Shown in pieces: positions 1-9,160 of a stretch of 64,000 nucleotides of DNA. Where the stretch lies: the NCBI RefSeq assembly GCF_000143965.1, contig NC_014365.1:3251501-3315500 (forward strand), read 5' to 3'. Below the pieces are notes generated by a model. That model was not told the DNA's origin and made no database searches. It was given only the letters and a program-made list of their open reading frames with translations. Each line of letters begins with the position of its first letter. Within the stretch, counting starts at the first letter, position 1. Both the position numbers and the translations under genes were made by a program. Origin of the DNA: Desulfarculus baarsii DSM 2075. GTDB lineage: Bacteria; Desulfobacterota; Desulfarculia; Desulfarculales; Desulfarculaceae.

Positions 1-463
1 CCTTGACGGCCTTGGCCAGGTCGAAGGTGACGGTGCCGGTCTTGGTGTTGGGCATCAAGCCCCGGGGGCCCAGCACGCGGCCCAATTTGCCAACCACGGC
101 CATCATGTCCGGGGTGGCCACGCAGCGGTCGAACTCCAGCCAACCGCCCTGAATCTTTTCGAGCAGATCCTCGGCGCCCACTTCGTCGGCCCCGGCGTCC
201 CTGGCTTCCTGGGCCTTTTCGCCCTTGGCGAAGACGGCCACGCGCACGGTCTTGCCGGTGCCGTGGGGCAGAACAACGGTGCTGCGGATCATCTGATCGG
301 CGTGGCGGGGATCGACGCCCAGGCGCACGGCCACGTCCACCGACTCGTCGAACTTGGCGAATTTGGCTTCCAGGGCGGCCTGAATGCCTTCCTCGAAGCC
401 GTAGCGCTTGCTGCGATCAATCTTGCCGCGGGCGGCGACAAGTTGCTTTCCACGTTTGGCCAT
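1..463 (-). CDS. rplA: 50S ribosomal protein L1, C-terminus cut by window edge
   Basis: Ribosomal protein L1 binds 23S rRNA at the L1 stalk and represses its own operon in many bacteria. The visible N-terminal ~154 residues begin [20 protein letters not shown] and include the family signature around [14 protein letters not shown]-type residues (here [14 protein letters not shown]). The family is usually about 230 residues, so the last third lies outside the window. It is the last visible gene of the secE-nusG-rplK-rplA run, 84 bp after rplK. The identification is firm; only the end is missing. Confidence 0.95.
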   Translation of the reverse strand, partial: MAKRGKQLVAARGKIDRSKRYGFEEGIQAALEAKFAKFDESVDVAVRLGVDPRHADQMIRSTVVLPHGTGKTVRVAVFAKGEKAQEARDAGADEVGAEDLLEKIQGGWLEFDRCVATPDMMAVVGKLGRVLGPRGLMPNTKTGTVTFDLAKAVK

Positions 464-547
464 GGCTCGTTCTCCATTTCAGCGGAGTCCCGTGTTCATG
501 CGGCCAGGCCCGGCCTCCACGGGGAATCTATTATTATATACCGTTTG

Positions 548-970
548 CTAGACGATTTCCAGGCCCATCGAGCGCGCCGTGCCCATGATGGTCTTCATGG
601 CGGCCTTCAAGTCCCTGGTGTTCATGTCTTCCATCTTCTGCTTGGCGATGTCCTCGACCTGCTTCTTGCTGAGCTTGCCGACCTTGACCTTGTTGGGCGT
701 GCCGCTGCCGCCGGGGATGCCGGCCGCCTGGCGCAAAAGCACCGCCGCCGGCGGAGTCTTGGTGATGAAGCTGAAGCTGCGATCGGCGTAGACGGTGATC
801 ACCACGGGGATGATCGTGTCGCCAACGCCCTGGGTGCGGGCGTTGAAAGCCTTGCAGAACTCCATGATGTTGGCGCCGTGGGGGCTCAGGGCCGGGCCGA
901 TGGGCGGGCTGGGGTTGGCCTTGCCGGCGGGGATTTGCAGCTTGATATTAGCGACGACTTTTTTTGCCAT
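548..970 (-). CDS. rplK: 50S ribosomal protein L11
   Basis: This is a 140-residue L11 of normal family length. L11 forms the GTPase-associated centre with 23S rRNA and is needed for RelA-dependent stringent response. The N-terminal domain has the expected [20 protein letters not shown] motif, followed by FCKAFNART, and the C-terminal RNA-binding domain has [14 protein letters not shown] and the closing [11 protein letters not shown]. It sits between nusG and rplA on the same strand, as in most bacteria. Confidence 0.97.
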   Translation of the reverse strand: MAKKVVANIKLQIPAGKANPSPPIGPALSPHGANIMEFCKAFNARTQGVGDTIIPVVITVYADRSFSFITKTPPAAVLLRQAAGIPGGSGTPNKVKVGKLSKKQVEDIAKQKMEDMNTRDLKAAMKTIMGTARSMGLEIV

Positions 971-1064
971 TTGTCATTTCTCCGATGCGGGCCCGCGGAC
1001 GGCGCGCCTTAGCGGCCATTGCCTGGGCGCCCACCGAGCCGGTTGCGGCCGGAACGCGGCCGCG

Positions 1065-1598
1065 TCAAACCTTGGTGACCTGCACGAACTCCAGCTCCAC
1101 CGGAGTCGCCCGTCCAAATATGCTGATCAACACCCGAAGCTTGCCTTTTTCGGGGTTGACTTCCTCGACCGAGCCATTGAAATTGTTGAAGGGGCCGTCG
1201 ATGACCCGGACCTCGTCGCCCTCCTCGAAGTTGAACTTGGGCCGCGGGGCCTTGGTGCCCTCCTGCATCTGGCTGAGGATGCGCTGGGCCTCCTCGTCGC
1301 TGATGGGCGTGGGGTCGGTCTCGGAGCCGCCCACGAAACCCGTGACCTTGGCCGTGTCCTTGACCAAATGCCACGTCTCGTCGTTCATTTCCATCTCGAC
1401 GACGATGTAGCCGGGATAGAACTTGCGCGACGACTCCCGGCGCTGGCCCTTGACCATCTCCACGACTTTTTCCATGGGCACGAGAATCTGGCCGAAGTAA
1501 TCATCCAGGCCATGGGAGCGCACCCGCTCCGTGAGCGATTCGCGCACCTTGTTCTCGAAGCCGGAATAAGTGTGGACAATGTACCACTTTTTGGCCAT
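1065..1598 (-). CDS. nusG: transcription termination/antitermination protein NusG
   Basis: NusG binds RNA polymerase through its NGN domain and couples it to Rho or ribosomal S10 through its KOW domain. The 177-residue product starts MAKKWYIVHTYSGFENKVRE, the classical NusG start. The NGN domain runs to about residue 120 (FYPGYIVVEMEM, VKDTAKVTGFVGG) and a KOW domain follows (EEGDEVRVIDGPFNNFNGSVEEV). The frame is open further upstream, but the conserved MAKKWY start and the position of secE 23 bp upstream decide the start at 1598. Confidence 0.96.
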   Translation of the reverse strand: MAKKWYIVHTYSGFENKVRESLTERVRSHGLDDYFGQILVPMEKVVEMVKGQRRESSRKFYPGYIVVEMEMNDETWHLVKDTAKVTGFVGGSETDPTPISDEEAQRILSQMQEGTKAPRPKFNFEEGDEVRVIDGPFNNFNGSVEEVNPEKGKLRVLISIFGRATPVELEFVQVTKV

Positions 1599-1621
1599 CG
1601 CTAAACCAATCCCTTCCGTCG

Positions 1622-1975
1622 TCAGCCGATAACGTAACCAACGATGCGGGACAGGATGTAGTCCACCATGCCCAAAAATGCCGACACGATGACGACAAGG
1701 ACCACCACAACGCTGGTGCTGGCGACCGTCTGCTTGCGCGAGGGCCAGACCACTTTCTTCAGCTCGGTGCGGACCTCGCGCAAAAACTGCACGGCCATCG
1801 GCCACCATTGGGCCGGGCTGACGGCCGTCTTTTCCTTGGCCGCCGCCTTGCCGGAGGGCTTGGCGTCCTTGGCCCCCTGGGCGGGCTTGGCCTTCTTGCC
1901 CTTGTCGGCGGCCGATGCGCCCACCTGACCGGCCTTGGCGGATTCGGCGCTGTTTTTCTTGGTATTATTGGCCAT
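1622..1975 (-). CDS. secE: preprotein translocase subunit SecE
   Basis: SecE is the small essential membrane subunit that clamps SecY in the SecYEG channel. The 117-residue protein has a long Lys/Ala-rich cytoplasmic N-terminus (about residues 1-55), the conserved amphipathic helix with FLREVRTELKKVVWPSRKQT, and one C-terminal transmembrane helix (VVVVLVVIVSAFLGMVDYIL). The N-terminal extension is longer than in minimal SecE proteins and looks disordered. It lies directly upstream of nusG, its usual partner. Confidence 0.95.
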   Translation of the reverse strand: MANNTKKNSAESAKAGQVGASAADKGKKAKPAQGAKDAKPSGKAAAKEKTAVSPAQWWPMAVQFLREVRTELKKVVWPSRKQTVASTSVVVVLVVIVSAFLGMVDYILSRIVGYVIG

Positions 1976-2140
1976 AAGTGCGGCTCACCACCAGAAGCCT
2001 GTGCGGGACCATCACAAAGGCTAAAACCGCCCTCTCCGCGCACTTCGCGGCGCGGATTGGCGATTTTTTGCCCCTGCTGTCATCGCTCCGGCCGCGCCTC
2101 CCCCCGCTGGAAATCGCGACCACATATGAAGATCGTTAAG

Positions 2141-2217
2141 TGGCAGGCCTGGAGGGACTCGAACCCCCAGCCTTCGGATTTGGAGTCCGGCGCTCTAGCC
2201 AATTGAGCCACAGGCCT
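2141..2217 (-). tRNA. tRNA-Trp (anticodon CCA)
   Basis: On the minus strand the sequence folds as a full cloverleaf. The 7-bp acceptor stem AGGCCTG/CAGGCCT closes it, the anticodon loop CTCCAAA gives anticodon CCA, the T loop is TTCGAGT, and a 3' CCA is encoded. Its position between rpmG and secE is the conserved proteobacterial location for this tRNA. Confidence 0.96.
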
Positions 2218-2228
2218 GCACTTATTAT

Positions 2229-2381
2229 TTACTTAGCTTCCTTGTGCAACGTATGGTGACCACAAAAGCTGCAGTACTTCTTGAACTCCAGCTTGTCGGG
2301 CGTCCGACGCTTGTTCTTGGTGGTCGTGTAGTTCTTGCGTTTGCAATCCTGGCAAACCAGGTTGATGATATCCCTGGGCAT
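2229..2381 (-). CDS. rpmG: 50S ribosomal protein L33
   Basis: This short 50-residue gene encodes L33, a 50S protein near the E site. The product begins [20 protein letters not shown] and ends with [14 protein letters not shown]. It keeps the two CxxC pairs (C10, C13 and C37, C40) of the zinc-binding (C+) form of L33. It sits between tuf and the tRNA-Trp gene, a very common order. ATG at 2381 is the only sensible start for a protein of family length. Confidence 0.95.
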   Translation of the reverse strand: MPRDIINLVCQDCKRKNYTTTKNKRRTPDKLEFKKYCSFCGHHTLHKEAK

Positions 2382-2395
2382 TTAAGCGCCCCTTC

Positions 2396-3595
<1,200 letters not shown>

Positions 3596-3675
3596 CTCAA
3601 TTCTCCTTGTGGCGTCCGCGAATGCGTCCGCGGGGCCCAGGCCACTAAACGATTATGGCGCTGCGAATCAAACGG

Positions 3676-3752
3676 TGGAGCCCGCGATCGGAATTGAACC
3701 GATGAACCTCATCCTTACCAAGGATGCGCTCTACCTACTGAGCTACGCGGGC
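3676..3752 (-). tRNA. tRNA-Thr (anticodon GGT)
   Basis: The minus strand folds as a cloverleaf with acceptor stem GCCCGCG/CGCGGGC, anticodon stem CATCC/GGATG around loop TTGGTAA (anticodon GGT), a standard T arm and an encoded 3' CCA. It lies just upstream of tuf, as in the classical thrU-tyrU-glyT-thrT-tufB arrangement. Confidence 0.95.
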
Positions 3753-3860
3753 TGAATCCTTCATCCATATATTATGACACCCGGCCTCGATGTCGGCCAG
3801 CCCCAGGGGCAGCCGCCAGAATCTTTCATGCATCGATGACCGCGTGGCGCGTTCCTTTTT

Positions 3861-3945
3861 TGGTGGTGAGGGGAGGATTCGAACCTCCGAAGGCATCGCC
3901 GGCAGATTTACAGTCTGCTCCCTTTGGCCGCTCGGGAACCTCACC
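3861..3945 (-). tRNA. tRNA-Tyr (anticodon GTA)
   Basis: This 85-nt minus-strand gene folds as a class II tRNA with a long variable arm. The acceptor stem is GGTGAGG/CCTCACC, the anticodon loop carries GTA, and ACCA is encoded at the 3' end. It lies between the two tRNA-Thr genes. Confidence 0.95.
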
Positions 3946-4046
3946 ACTATATATTTTCAAGCCGCCGAGCCTTGCCGCCCGGCCAACGCTTGCACGCCCT
4001 CTGACGCCGACGCCGCGGTTGCCCTCCAGCGCCAGCGGTGGCTGCC

Positions 4047-4122
4047 TGGAGCTGGCGATGGGAGTCGAACCCGCGACCTGCTGATTACAAATCAGCTGCT
4101 CTGCCAGTTGAGCTACGCCAGC
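4047..4122 (-). tRNA. tRNA-Thr (anticodon TGT)
   Basis: This 76-nt minus-strand cloverleaf has acceptor stem GCTGGCG/CGCCAGC, anticodon stem CTGAT/ATCAG around TTTGTAA (anticodon TGT), T loop TTCGACT and an encoded CCA. It is the first gene of the tRNA-tuf transcription unit. The tRNA-Gly found in this cluster in enteric bacteria is absent here. Confidence 0.95.
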
Positions 4123-4219
4123 AAGAATTCGGCCTCGTTATATACCCCAGCCCGGCCGGGTCGGCAACAGAAAACGACACACCGCCGCCCATCCAGCCGC
4201 CGGTGGCCGGAACTGCGGA

Positions 4220-4248
4220 AATATGACACATAAGCCGCCGCTCGGCAA
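4220..4248 (-). promoter_or_regulatory. putative sigma-70 promoter of the tRNA-tuf operon
   Basis: Reading the minus strand, TTGCCG (4248-4243) is separated by exactly 17 bp from CATATT (4225-4220), about 100 bp upstream of the first tRNA. The region is more AT-rich than its surroundings. It was recognised by eye only. Confidence 0.45.
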
Positions 4249-4275
4249 GAGCTAATCGTAACTTGCCCCCGTGGC

Positions 4276-4304
4276 TTGCGCACGCCGAGGTCCAACCTTA
4301 TATT
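4276..4304 (+). promoter_or_regulatory. putative sigma-70 promoter of the ClpX-like gene
   Basis: TTGCGC (4276-4281) and TATATT (4299-4304) are spaced by 17 bp and lie 75 bp upstream of the ATG at 4379. Together with the promoter on the other strand this makes 4200-4310 a divergent promoter region. Confidence 0.55.
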
Positions 4305-4378
4305 CATTGTAAGTCGCGCATCTTACGGCGACAAGACCATCCAACACGGCCAATCAGGCCTGAAAGGGGCCACCAAAT

Positions 4379-6130
4379 ATGCCCGCCAACGCCCTTGACC
4401 CCCGCCCCCGCGACGCCCAGCGCGAAGGCGATGAAAACCGCATCCAGGAATACCTGGCCCGCTTCGGCGCGGCCTCGCCCAGCCCCGCGCCCCAGCCCCA
4501 GATCGATCAGCACGACACCGACGGCGTGTGGTCGCGCATCAAGTTCGACCTCAAGCCCGACGACCTGGTGGCCTACCTCGACCAGTACATCGTCCGCCAA
4601 GAAGAAGCCAAGGCCGTGCTCGCCACCAAGATCTGCACCCATTTCAACCGCGCCAAGTACCTCAGCCGCCTGCAAAACGACGACCCCAGCGACGGCGTGG
4701 GCATGATCAAGAACAATATCCTGCTCATCGGCCCCACCGGCGTGGGCAAAACCTACATGATCAAGCTCATCGCCGACAAGCTGGGCGTGCCCTTCGTCAA
4801 GGCCGACGCCACAAAATTCAGCGAGACCGGCTATGTCGGCGGCGACGTCGAGGATCTCATCCGCGACCTGGTCCGCGAGGCCGAAGACGACATCGAGTTG
4901 GCCCAGTTCGGCATCGTCTATCTCGACGAGGTCGACAAGATCGCCGGGACCAAGGGCCTCCTGGGCCCCGACGTCAGCCGCTCGGGCGTCCAGCGGGCCC
5001 TGCTCAAGCCCATGGAGGAAACGGAGGTCGACCTCAAGGTCGCCCACGATCCCATCAGCCAGATCCAAGCCATCGAGCAATATCGCAAGACCGGCCGCGC
5101 CGAGCGCCGCCTGGTCAACACCCGTCACATCCTCTTCATCATGAGCGGGGCCTTTGGCGAGCTGGCCGAGGTCATCCGCCGCCGGCGCAACAAGGCCCAA
5201 CTCGGCTTTTCCAGCCAGATGCGCGCCCAGCTCGACGACCAGGCCATCCTGCACGAGGTCACCGGCGCCGACCTGGTCGAGTTCGGCTTCGAGACCGAGT
5301 TCGTCGGCCGCCTGCCGGTGACGGTGGTCCTCGACAAGCTGGAGGCCGACGACCTGCACCAGATTTTGCGCAACCCCAACAACCCCGTGATCATCAGCAA
5401 AAAGCGCGACTTCGCCGCCTATGGCATCGAACTGCGCTTCGAGGACGAGGCCCTGCGCAAGCTGGCCGAGGAGGCCGCCACCCTGGGCACCGGGGCCAGG
5501 GCCCTGGTCTCGGTCTGCGAACGGGTCTGCCTGCCCTTCGAGCGCCACCTGCCCAGCAGCGACGTGCGCCGCCTGGTCATCACCCCCGAGTGCGTCGACA
5601 ACCCCGGCCAAGAGCTGCAAATCGTCCTCGGCGCACCCCACGAGCAGGAGCCGCGCTTCGAGGCCGCCGGCCAGTTCGAACGCGCCCAGCTCATGCACAT
5701 GATCGACCGCCGCCAGGCCATGTACGCCCAGCGCCTGCAAAGCCCCCTGACCCCGGCGCGCATGGCCCTCATCGCCGACGAGTTCCACCGCGTGGGCCTG
5801 AGCATGGAGCGGGCCTTCCGCAATGTCCTCGACCGCTTGGACCAGGTGCGGGACTTCGCGCTGGGCTTCAGCCAGAAGTATGGTATAACCATCTCGTTCA
5901 GCGAGGACGCCCGCGTGGCCATCCTGGCCGGGGCCGCCGCCGAGGGCGTGGCCGTCGACGAATACTTGAAGCGCCTCTCCACCATCCTGGAGCCCGGCCT
6001 CAAGCTGGCCCGTGACCGAACCGGCGTCGACGCCTACGAACTGCCCCGCCAGGCCATCTTCGACACCGACGCCTATCTGCGCCAGGTCTTCGAAGAGCAT
6101 TTCAGCCAGACGCTGGGCGCGAAAAACTAG
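4379..6130 (+). CDS. ClpX-like AAA+ ATPase with extra C-terminal domain
   Basis: This 583-residue protein has a ClpX-type AAA+ core: Walker A GPTGVGKT (118-125), a GYVGGDVED stretch like the ClpX GYVGEDVE motif, Walker B IVYLDE (179-184), GVQRALLKPMEET, and a sensor-2 TGARAL near 367. An LGF tripeptide (about 275-277) occupies the position of the ClpP-docking IGF loop. The N-terminal zinc-binding domain of true ClpX is missing; a Pro-rich 50-residue region replaces it. After the usual ClpX end (about residue 420) there are ~165 more residues. Their last part (YGITISFSEDARVAIL...) resembles the protein's own small AAA subdomain (YGIELRFEDEALRKLA...). The role is inferred to be protein unfolding; a ClpP partner is not in the window. 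Confidence 0.85.
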   Translation: MPANALDPRPRDAQREGDENRIQEYLARFGAASPSPAPQPQIDQHDTDGVWSRIKFDLKPDDLVAYLDQYIVRQEEAKAVLATKICTHFNRAKYLSRLQNDDPSDGVGMIKNNILLIGPTGVGKTYMIKLIADKLGVPFVKADATKFSETGYVGGDVEDLIRDLVREAEDDIELAQFGIVYLDEVDKIAGTKGLLGPDVSRSGVQRALLKPMEETEVDLKVAHDPISQIQAIEQYRKTGRAERRLVNTRHILFIMSGAFGELAEVIRRRRNKAQLGFSSQMRAQLDDQAILHEVTGADLVEFGFETEFVGRLPVTVVLDKLEADDLHQILRNPNNPVIISKKRDFAAYGIELRFEDEALRKLAEEAATLGTGARALVSVCERVCLPFERHLPSSDVRRLVITPECVDNPGQELQIVLGAPHEQEPRFEAAGQFERAQLMHMIDRRQAMYAQRLQSPLTPARMALIADEFHRVGLSMERAFRNVLDRLDQVRDFALGFSQKYGITISFSEDARVAILAGAAAEGVAVDEYLKRLSTILEPGLKLARDRTGVDAYELPRQAIFDTDAYLRQVFEEHFSQTLGAKN

Positions 6131-6226
6131 CAAAACCACGCCGCCGGAGCAGGCTCGCCCCGGCTCCGGCGGCAGTCGCCCCCCACGCCGGCCGGCGTCG
6201 GCTGTTCAGGGCCGGAAAGACAGACC

Positions 6227-7411
6227 ATGATCGGCATCAGCAAGCTCTATTGCGGCACGGTCGAACCGTCCGACGCCATGCGCTATGGCCGCCACTCGGG
6301 CAGCCTGCCCAGCCATCTGCTGCAATTTTCCCAAGACAAAAAGCCCGTCGTCGTCTGGAACATGACCAAGGCCTGCAACCTCAGGTGCGCCCACTGCTAC
6401 GCCCAGGCCAAGGCCACGCCCAACGCCGACGAACTGACCACCGCCGAGGGCAAGCGGCTCATCGACGACCTGGCCGACTATGGCTCGCCGGTAATGCTTT
6501 TTTCCGGCGGCGAGCCCCTGGCCCGGCCCGATCTGCCCGAGCTGGCCCGCTACGCCGTGGCCAAGGGCATGCGCGCGGTGATCAGCACCAACGGCACGCT
6601 CATCGACCGCGACATGGCCCGCCGCCTAATGGACGTGGGCCTCAGCTACGTGGGCGTGAGCATCGACGGCATGCGCCAGATTCACGACCGCTTTCGCGGC
6701 GTGGAGGGGGCCTTTGACATGGCCCTGGCCGGGGTGCGCAACTGCCTGGAGGCCGGCCTGAAGGTGGGCCTGCGCTTTACGATTTTCAAGCAAAACGCCG
6801 CCGAGGTTCCGGCCGTGCTGGATCTGCTGGAGGCCGAGGGCGTGCCCCGGGTCTGTTTCTATCACCTGGTCTACGCCGGCCGGGGCAGCAAGCTCATCGA
6901 CGAAGACCTGGGTCACGCCGAGACTCGCGCCCTGCTCGATCTGATCATGGACCGCGCCAAGGCCATGTTCGAGCGCGGCCAAACCCCCGAGGTGCTCACG
7001 GTCGACAACCACGCCGACGGGCCCTACGTCTACCTGCGCCTGCTGCGCGAAGACCCCGAGCGCGCCGCCGAGGTGCTGGAGCTGTTGCAGTGGAACGAGG
7101 GCAACAGCTCGGGCCGAGGCATCGGCTGCGTTAGCTGGGACGGCAGCGTGCATCCCGATCAGTTCTGGCGGCACCTGACCATCGACAACGTGCGCAACCG
7201 GCCCTTCAGCCAGATCTGGTCGGACCTGAGCCACCCGATCCTGGGCAAGCTAAAGGACAAGCGGCCGCACCTGAAGGGACGCTGCGCCACCTGCCGCTGG
7301 CTGGACATCTGCGGCGGCAACTTCCGCGTGCGGGCCGAGGCGGCCACGGGCGACCTCTGGGCCCCGGACCCGGCCTGCCACCTCAGCGACGCCGAGATCG
7401 CCAAGCCCTAA
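6227..7411 (+). CDS. ahbC: radical SAM 12,18-didecarboxysiroheme deacetylase AhbC
   Basis: AhbC acts in the siroheme-dependent haem pathway of sulfate reducers and archaea, removing acetate side chains from 12,18-didecarboxysiroheme to give Fe-coproporphyrin. The 394-residue protein starts MIGISKLYCGTVEPSDAMRY, which I recognise as AhbC-like. It carries the radical SAM motif C50-x3-C54-x2-C57 (CNLRCAHC), an FSGGEP motif, and a C-terminal SPASM-type Cys region (CVSWDG, CATCRWLDICGG, and a Cys near the end). hemB lies downstream, supporting a haem role. AhbD and heme d1 NirJ are close relatives, so the exact subtype rests on recall of sequence. Confidence 0.83.
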   Translation: MIGISKLYCGTVEPSDAMRYGRHSGSLPSHLLQFSQDKKPVVVWNMTKACNLRCAHCYAQAKATPNADELTTAEGKRLIDDLADYGSPVMLFSGGEPLARPDLPELARYAVAKGMRAVISTNGTLIDRDMARRLMDVGLSYVGVSIDGMRQIHDRFRGVEGAFDMALAGVRNCLEAGLKVGLRFTIFKQNAAEVPAVLDLLEAEGVPRVCFYHLVYAGRGSKLIDEDLGHAETRALLDLIMDRAKAMFERGQTPEVLTVDNHADGPYVYLRLLREDPERAAEVLELLQWNEGNSSGRGIGCVSWDGSVHPDQFWRHLTIDNVRNRPFSQIWSDLSHPILGKLKDKRPHLKGRCATCRWLDICGGNFRVRAEAATGDLWAPDPACHLSDAEIAKP

Positions 7412-7465
7412 ACGGACCAGCCGCGCCGCGCGCTAAAAAGCCGCCCGACGCCCGGCCCCGCGCCG

Positions 7466-8119
7466 TCAGGCCAGCTTGCCCCGCTTGAGGGCAATGACGT
7501 TGGCCCGTGAATGATTGGCGTAGGTGTCCCAGCTTGGCGCGTATTCTTCCGACTGATCGCCCCAAGCGAACCAACCTGGACGCCGGCCGCGGGCGAATAG
7601 CTCTATGCGCGGCCCCCAACTGCATTTTTCGATCAACTCGTATTGCTCGTCGGGCTTGCGGCTGTGCTCGCGCTTGCGCGAAACCAGCATATTCTCCTGG
7701 CTGCGGCCCGGCTGGAGCGTGCGGGCTTGCTTGCCCCGCGTGCCGAACAAAATCATCTCCGTGACGTTTCTGAAGTAGAAACCCACCCCGCGCCGATCCG
7801 GGCCGCCGTCCTTGCGCACCTTGTACCAAATCAGGTTCGTCTTGTACGTGAAGCCCCAGTGCGCCATCACTTGCAGGCCGTCGGCCAGCAGGGCGTTGGG
7901 CACCCACAGATATAAATGCGCCGTCTCGGCCACGATGGCCTCCACCGGCAGCTCGCGGATTTCCTGAAGCGTCATGGTGGGATAGCGCGACAAGCGCTTG
8001 TGCTCCGGGGCCATTTTCCCCGTGCGGTTGCTGAAGCGCCAAGGGGGGTCGGCCAGGACGGTGGCGAATTTCCTGTCGCCCACCGCCGCCAAAAGATCGT
8101 CGGAAGCGCTCAAGTTCAT
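7466..8119 (-). CDS. MT-A70 family DNA adenine methyltransferase (modification subunit)
   Basis: This 217-residue protein is an S-adenosylmethionine-dependent methyltransferase of the MT-A70 class. The catalytic DPPW motif is at residues 24-27 (VLADPPWRF), and HLYLWVPNALL and a FGTRG segment follow as in bacterial members that make N6-methyladenine. It lies 42 bp downstream of a BglII/BstYI-like endonuclease on the same strand, with an AGGATG ribosome site, so it is probably the protecting methyltransferase of a type II restriction system. The pair lies opposite to, and between, the haem genes. Confidence 0.85.
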   Translation of the reverse strand: MNLSASDDLLAAVGDRKFATVLADPPWRFSNRTGKMAPEHKRLSRYPTMTLQEIRELPVEAIVAETAHLYLWVPNALLADGLQVMAHWGFTYKTNLIWYKVRKDGGPDRRGVGFYFRNVTEMILFGTRGKQARTLQPGRSQENMLVSRKREHSRKPDEQYELIEKCSWGPRIELFARGRRPGWFAWGDQSEEYAPSWDTYANHSRANVIALKRGKLA

Positions 8120-8161
8120 GTTTGCATCCTGGTTGAGGTTTCGCTTGCCTGGCCGGCGGCC

Positions 8162-8890
8162 CTAGAACACGACGACGGTCCTGGGGATGCCGATCAACAA
8201 CAGCGGACATGGATTGCCCACGCCGCGATTGACTCTGTCTTCGAGCTTGCGCCAATGGGTCGTGGCCTCGCCGAATTTGTCGGACACGAAGACATGAGCC
8301 CAGCCGCGCGCGAACGAGCCCTTGGCGGCCACGGATCTTTCGATCAATTTTCTCTGGCGTGACGTAGGGTTGTAATACCGGGCCAACTCGTCGACGCCGC
8401 TTATGCCTCTTTGCGCGGCAAAGGCTTCGATCAAATCGCGCATGCCTTCGTGCAGGCTGGCGCCACGCGTGATGATGCCGCCGATGGAGATGGCCCCTTC
8501 GGCGTGCAGCCGCTTGAAACTATCCAAGTCACGGTCGTAGAAGGGGTCTTTGTTGTTCCATTCGATTTCCAGGGCGAATGCGCCGCCGGCGAATTTTTTC
8601 ACGTGGTCGAGCTCGTGGGATGTAGATTCGGTCTGCACGCCGTCGATGATCTTTTTTATTTCGAACTTGTGCTTGGCCCAACCAAATTCATCGGTCAGCT
8701 TTTTGCGTAGGCGCTGGGTCAGACCGCCTTCCCCGCCGCCGCCAAGCACAAGCTCTTCGATGGGGATCGTCGCCTCCAGCAAGACCGCCTCCAGCTCTGT
8801 GACGGCGCTTGGCATGTCGTGCTTGAGAATGGCTTCGGCATGATGCAGCGCCTTGACGTCGAATCCGCGCTCTTTCAGCTTCTCAAACAT
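8162..8890 (-). CDS. BglII/BstYI-family type II restriction endonuclease
   Basis: The 242-residue product matches the BglII/BstYI endonuclease family. The diagnostic stretch ALEIEWNNKDPFYDRD is at 106-121, with the acidic metal-binding residues, and FKRLHAEGAISIGGIITRG follows. BstYI cuts RGATCY and BglII cuts AGATCT, so a GATC-core site is likely but the exact specificity cannot be read. The start at 8890 is chosen because GGGGAG lies 6 bp upstream; the ATG at 8896 would overlap that site. The base composition looks less GC-rich than the haem genes on either side, consistent with acquisition as a cassette with the downstream methyltransferase. Confidence 0.85.
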   Translation of the reverse strand: MFEKLKERGFDVKALHHAEAILKHDMPSAVTELEAVLLEATIPIEELVLGGGGEGGLTQRLRKKLTDEFGWAKHKFEIKKIIDGVQTESTSHELDHVKKFAGGAFALEIEWNNKDPFYDRDLDSFKRLHAEGAISIGGIITRGASLHEGMRDLIEAFAAQRGISGVDELARYYNPTSRQRKLIERSVAAKGSFARGWAHVFVSDKFGEATTHWRKLEDRVNRGVGNPCPLLLIGIPRTVVVF

Positions 8891-8960
8891 TGCCATCTCC
8901 CCGCGCCCATCGGCCGACAGAGCGTACGCCATATATCGTGGCGTGAACGCGCTCGGCCTC

Positions 8961-8989
8961 AACATAGCGCAAGCCGCAACCGCTTGCAC
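8961..8989 (-). promoter_or_regulatory. putative promoter of the restriction-modification pair
   Basis: On the minus strand GTGCAA (8989-8984) and TATGTT (8966-8961) are separated by 17 bp, about 70 bp upstream of the endonuclease start at 8890. Nothing else is recognisable in 8897-9090. Confidence 0.4.
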
Positions 8990-9092
8990 GTGTTTTTACC
9001 CCGCCCGGCGGCGAAACGACAAGGCGTTGGTGCATGACTAACGGCCACCGTATACCATACACCCGTTTACATCGTCAAGCCGATTTAGGCCA

Positions 9093-9121
9093 TTGACACC
9101 CACCGGCCGGCCCGATATTAC
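9093..9121 (+). promoter_or_regulatory. strong sigma-70 promoter of hemB
   Basis: A perfect TTGACA (9093-9098), a 17-bp spacer and TATTAC (9116-9121) lie 40 bp upstream of the hemB start. hemB therefore has its own promoter and does not need transcription from ahbC. Confidence 0.7.
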
Positions 9122-9160
9122 TGGTGGCGTAGCAATCCCCGGAACCAACGGAGGCCCGCC

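Noticed and set aside
4304-6139. A 611-codon open frame opposite the ClpX-like gene
   Set aside because: It has no recognisable motif, covers the promoter of the real gene, and its composition is a shadow of the plus-strand gene.
6131-6226. Hairpin GCCGCCGGAGC/GCTCCGGCGGC after the ClpX-like gene as terminator
   Set aside because: The stem is strong but lacks a T run; it may slow transcription, but a rho-independent terminator is not supported.
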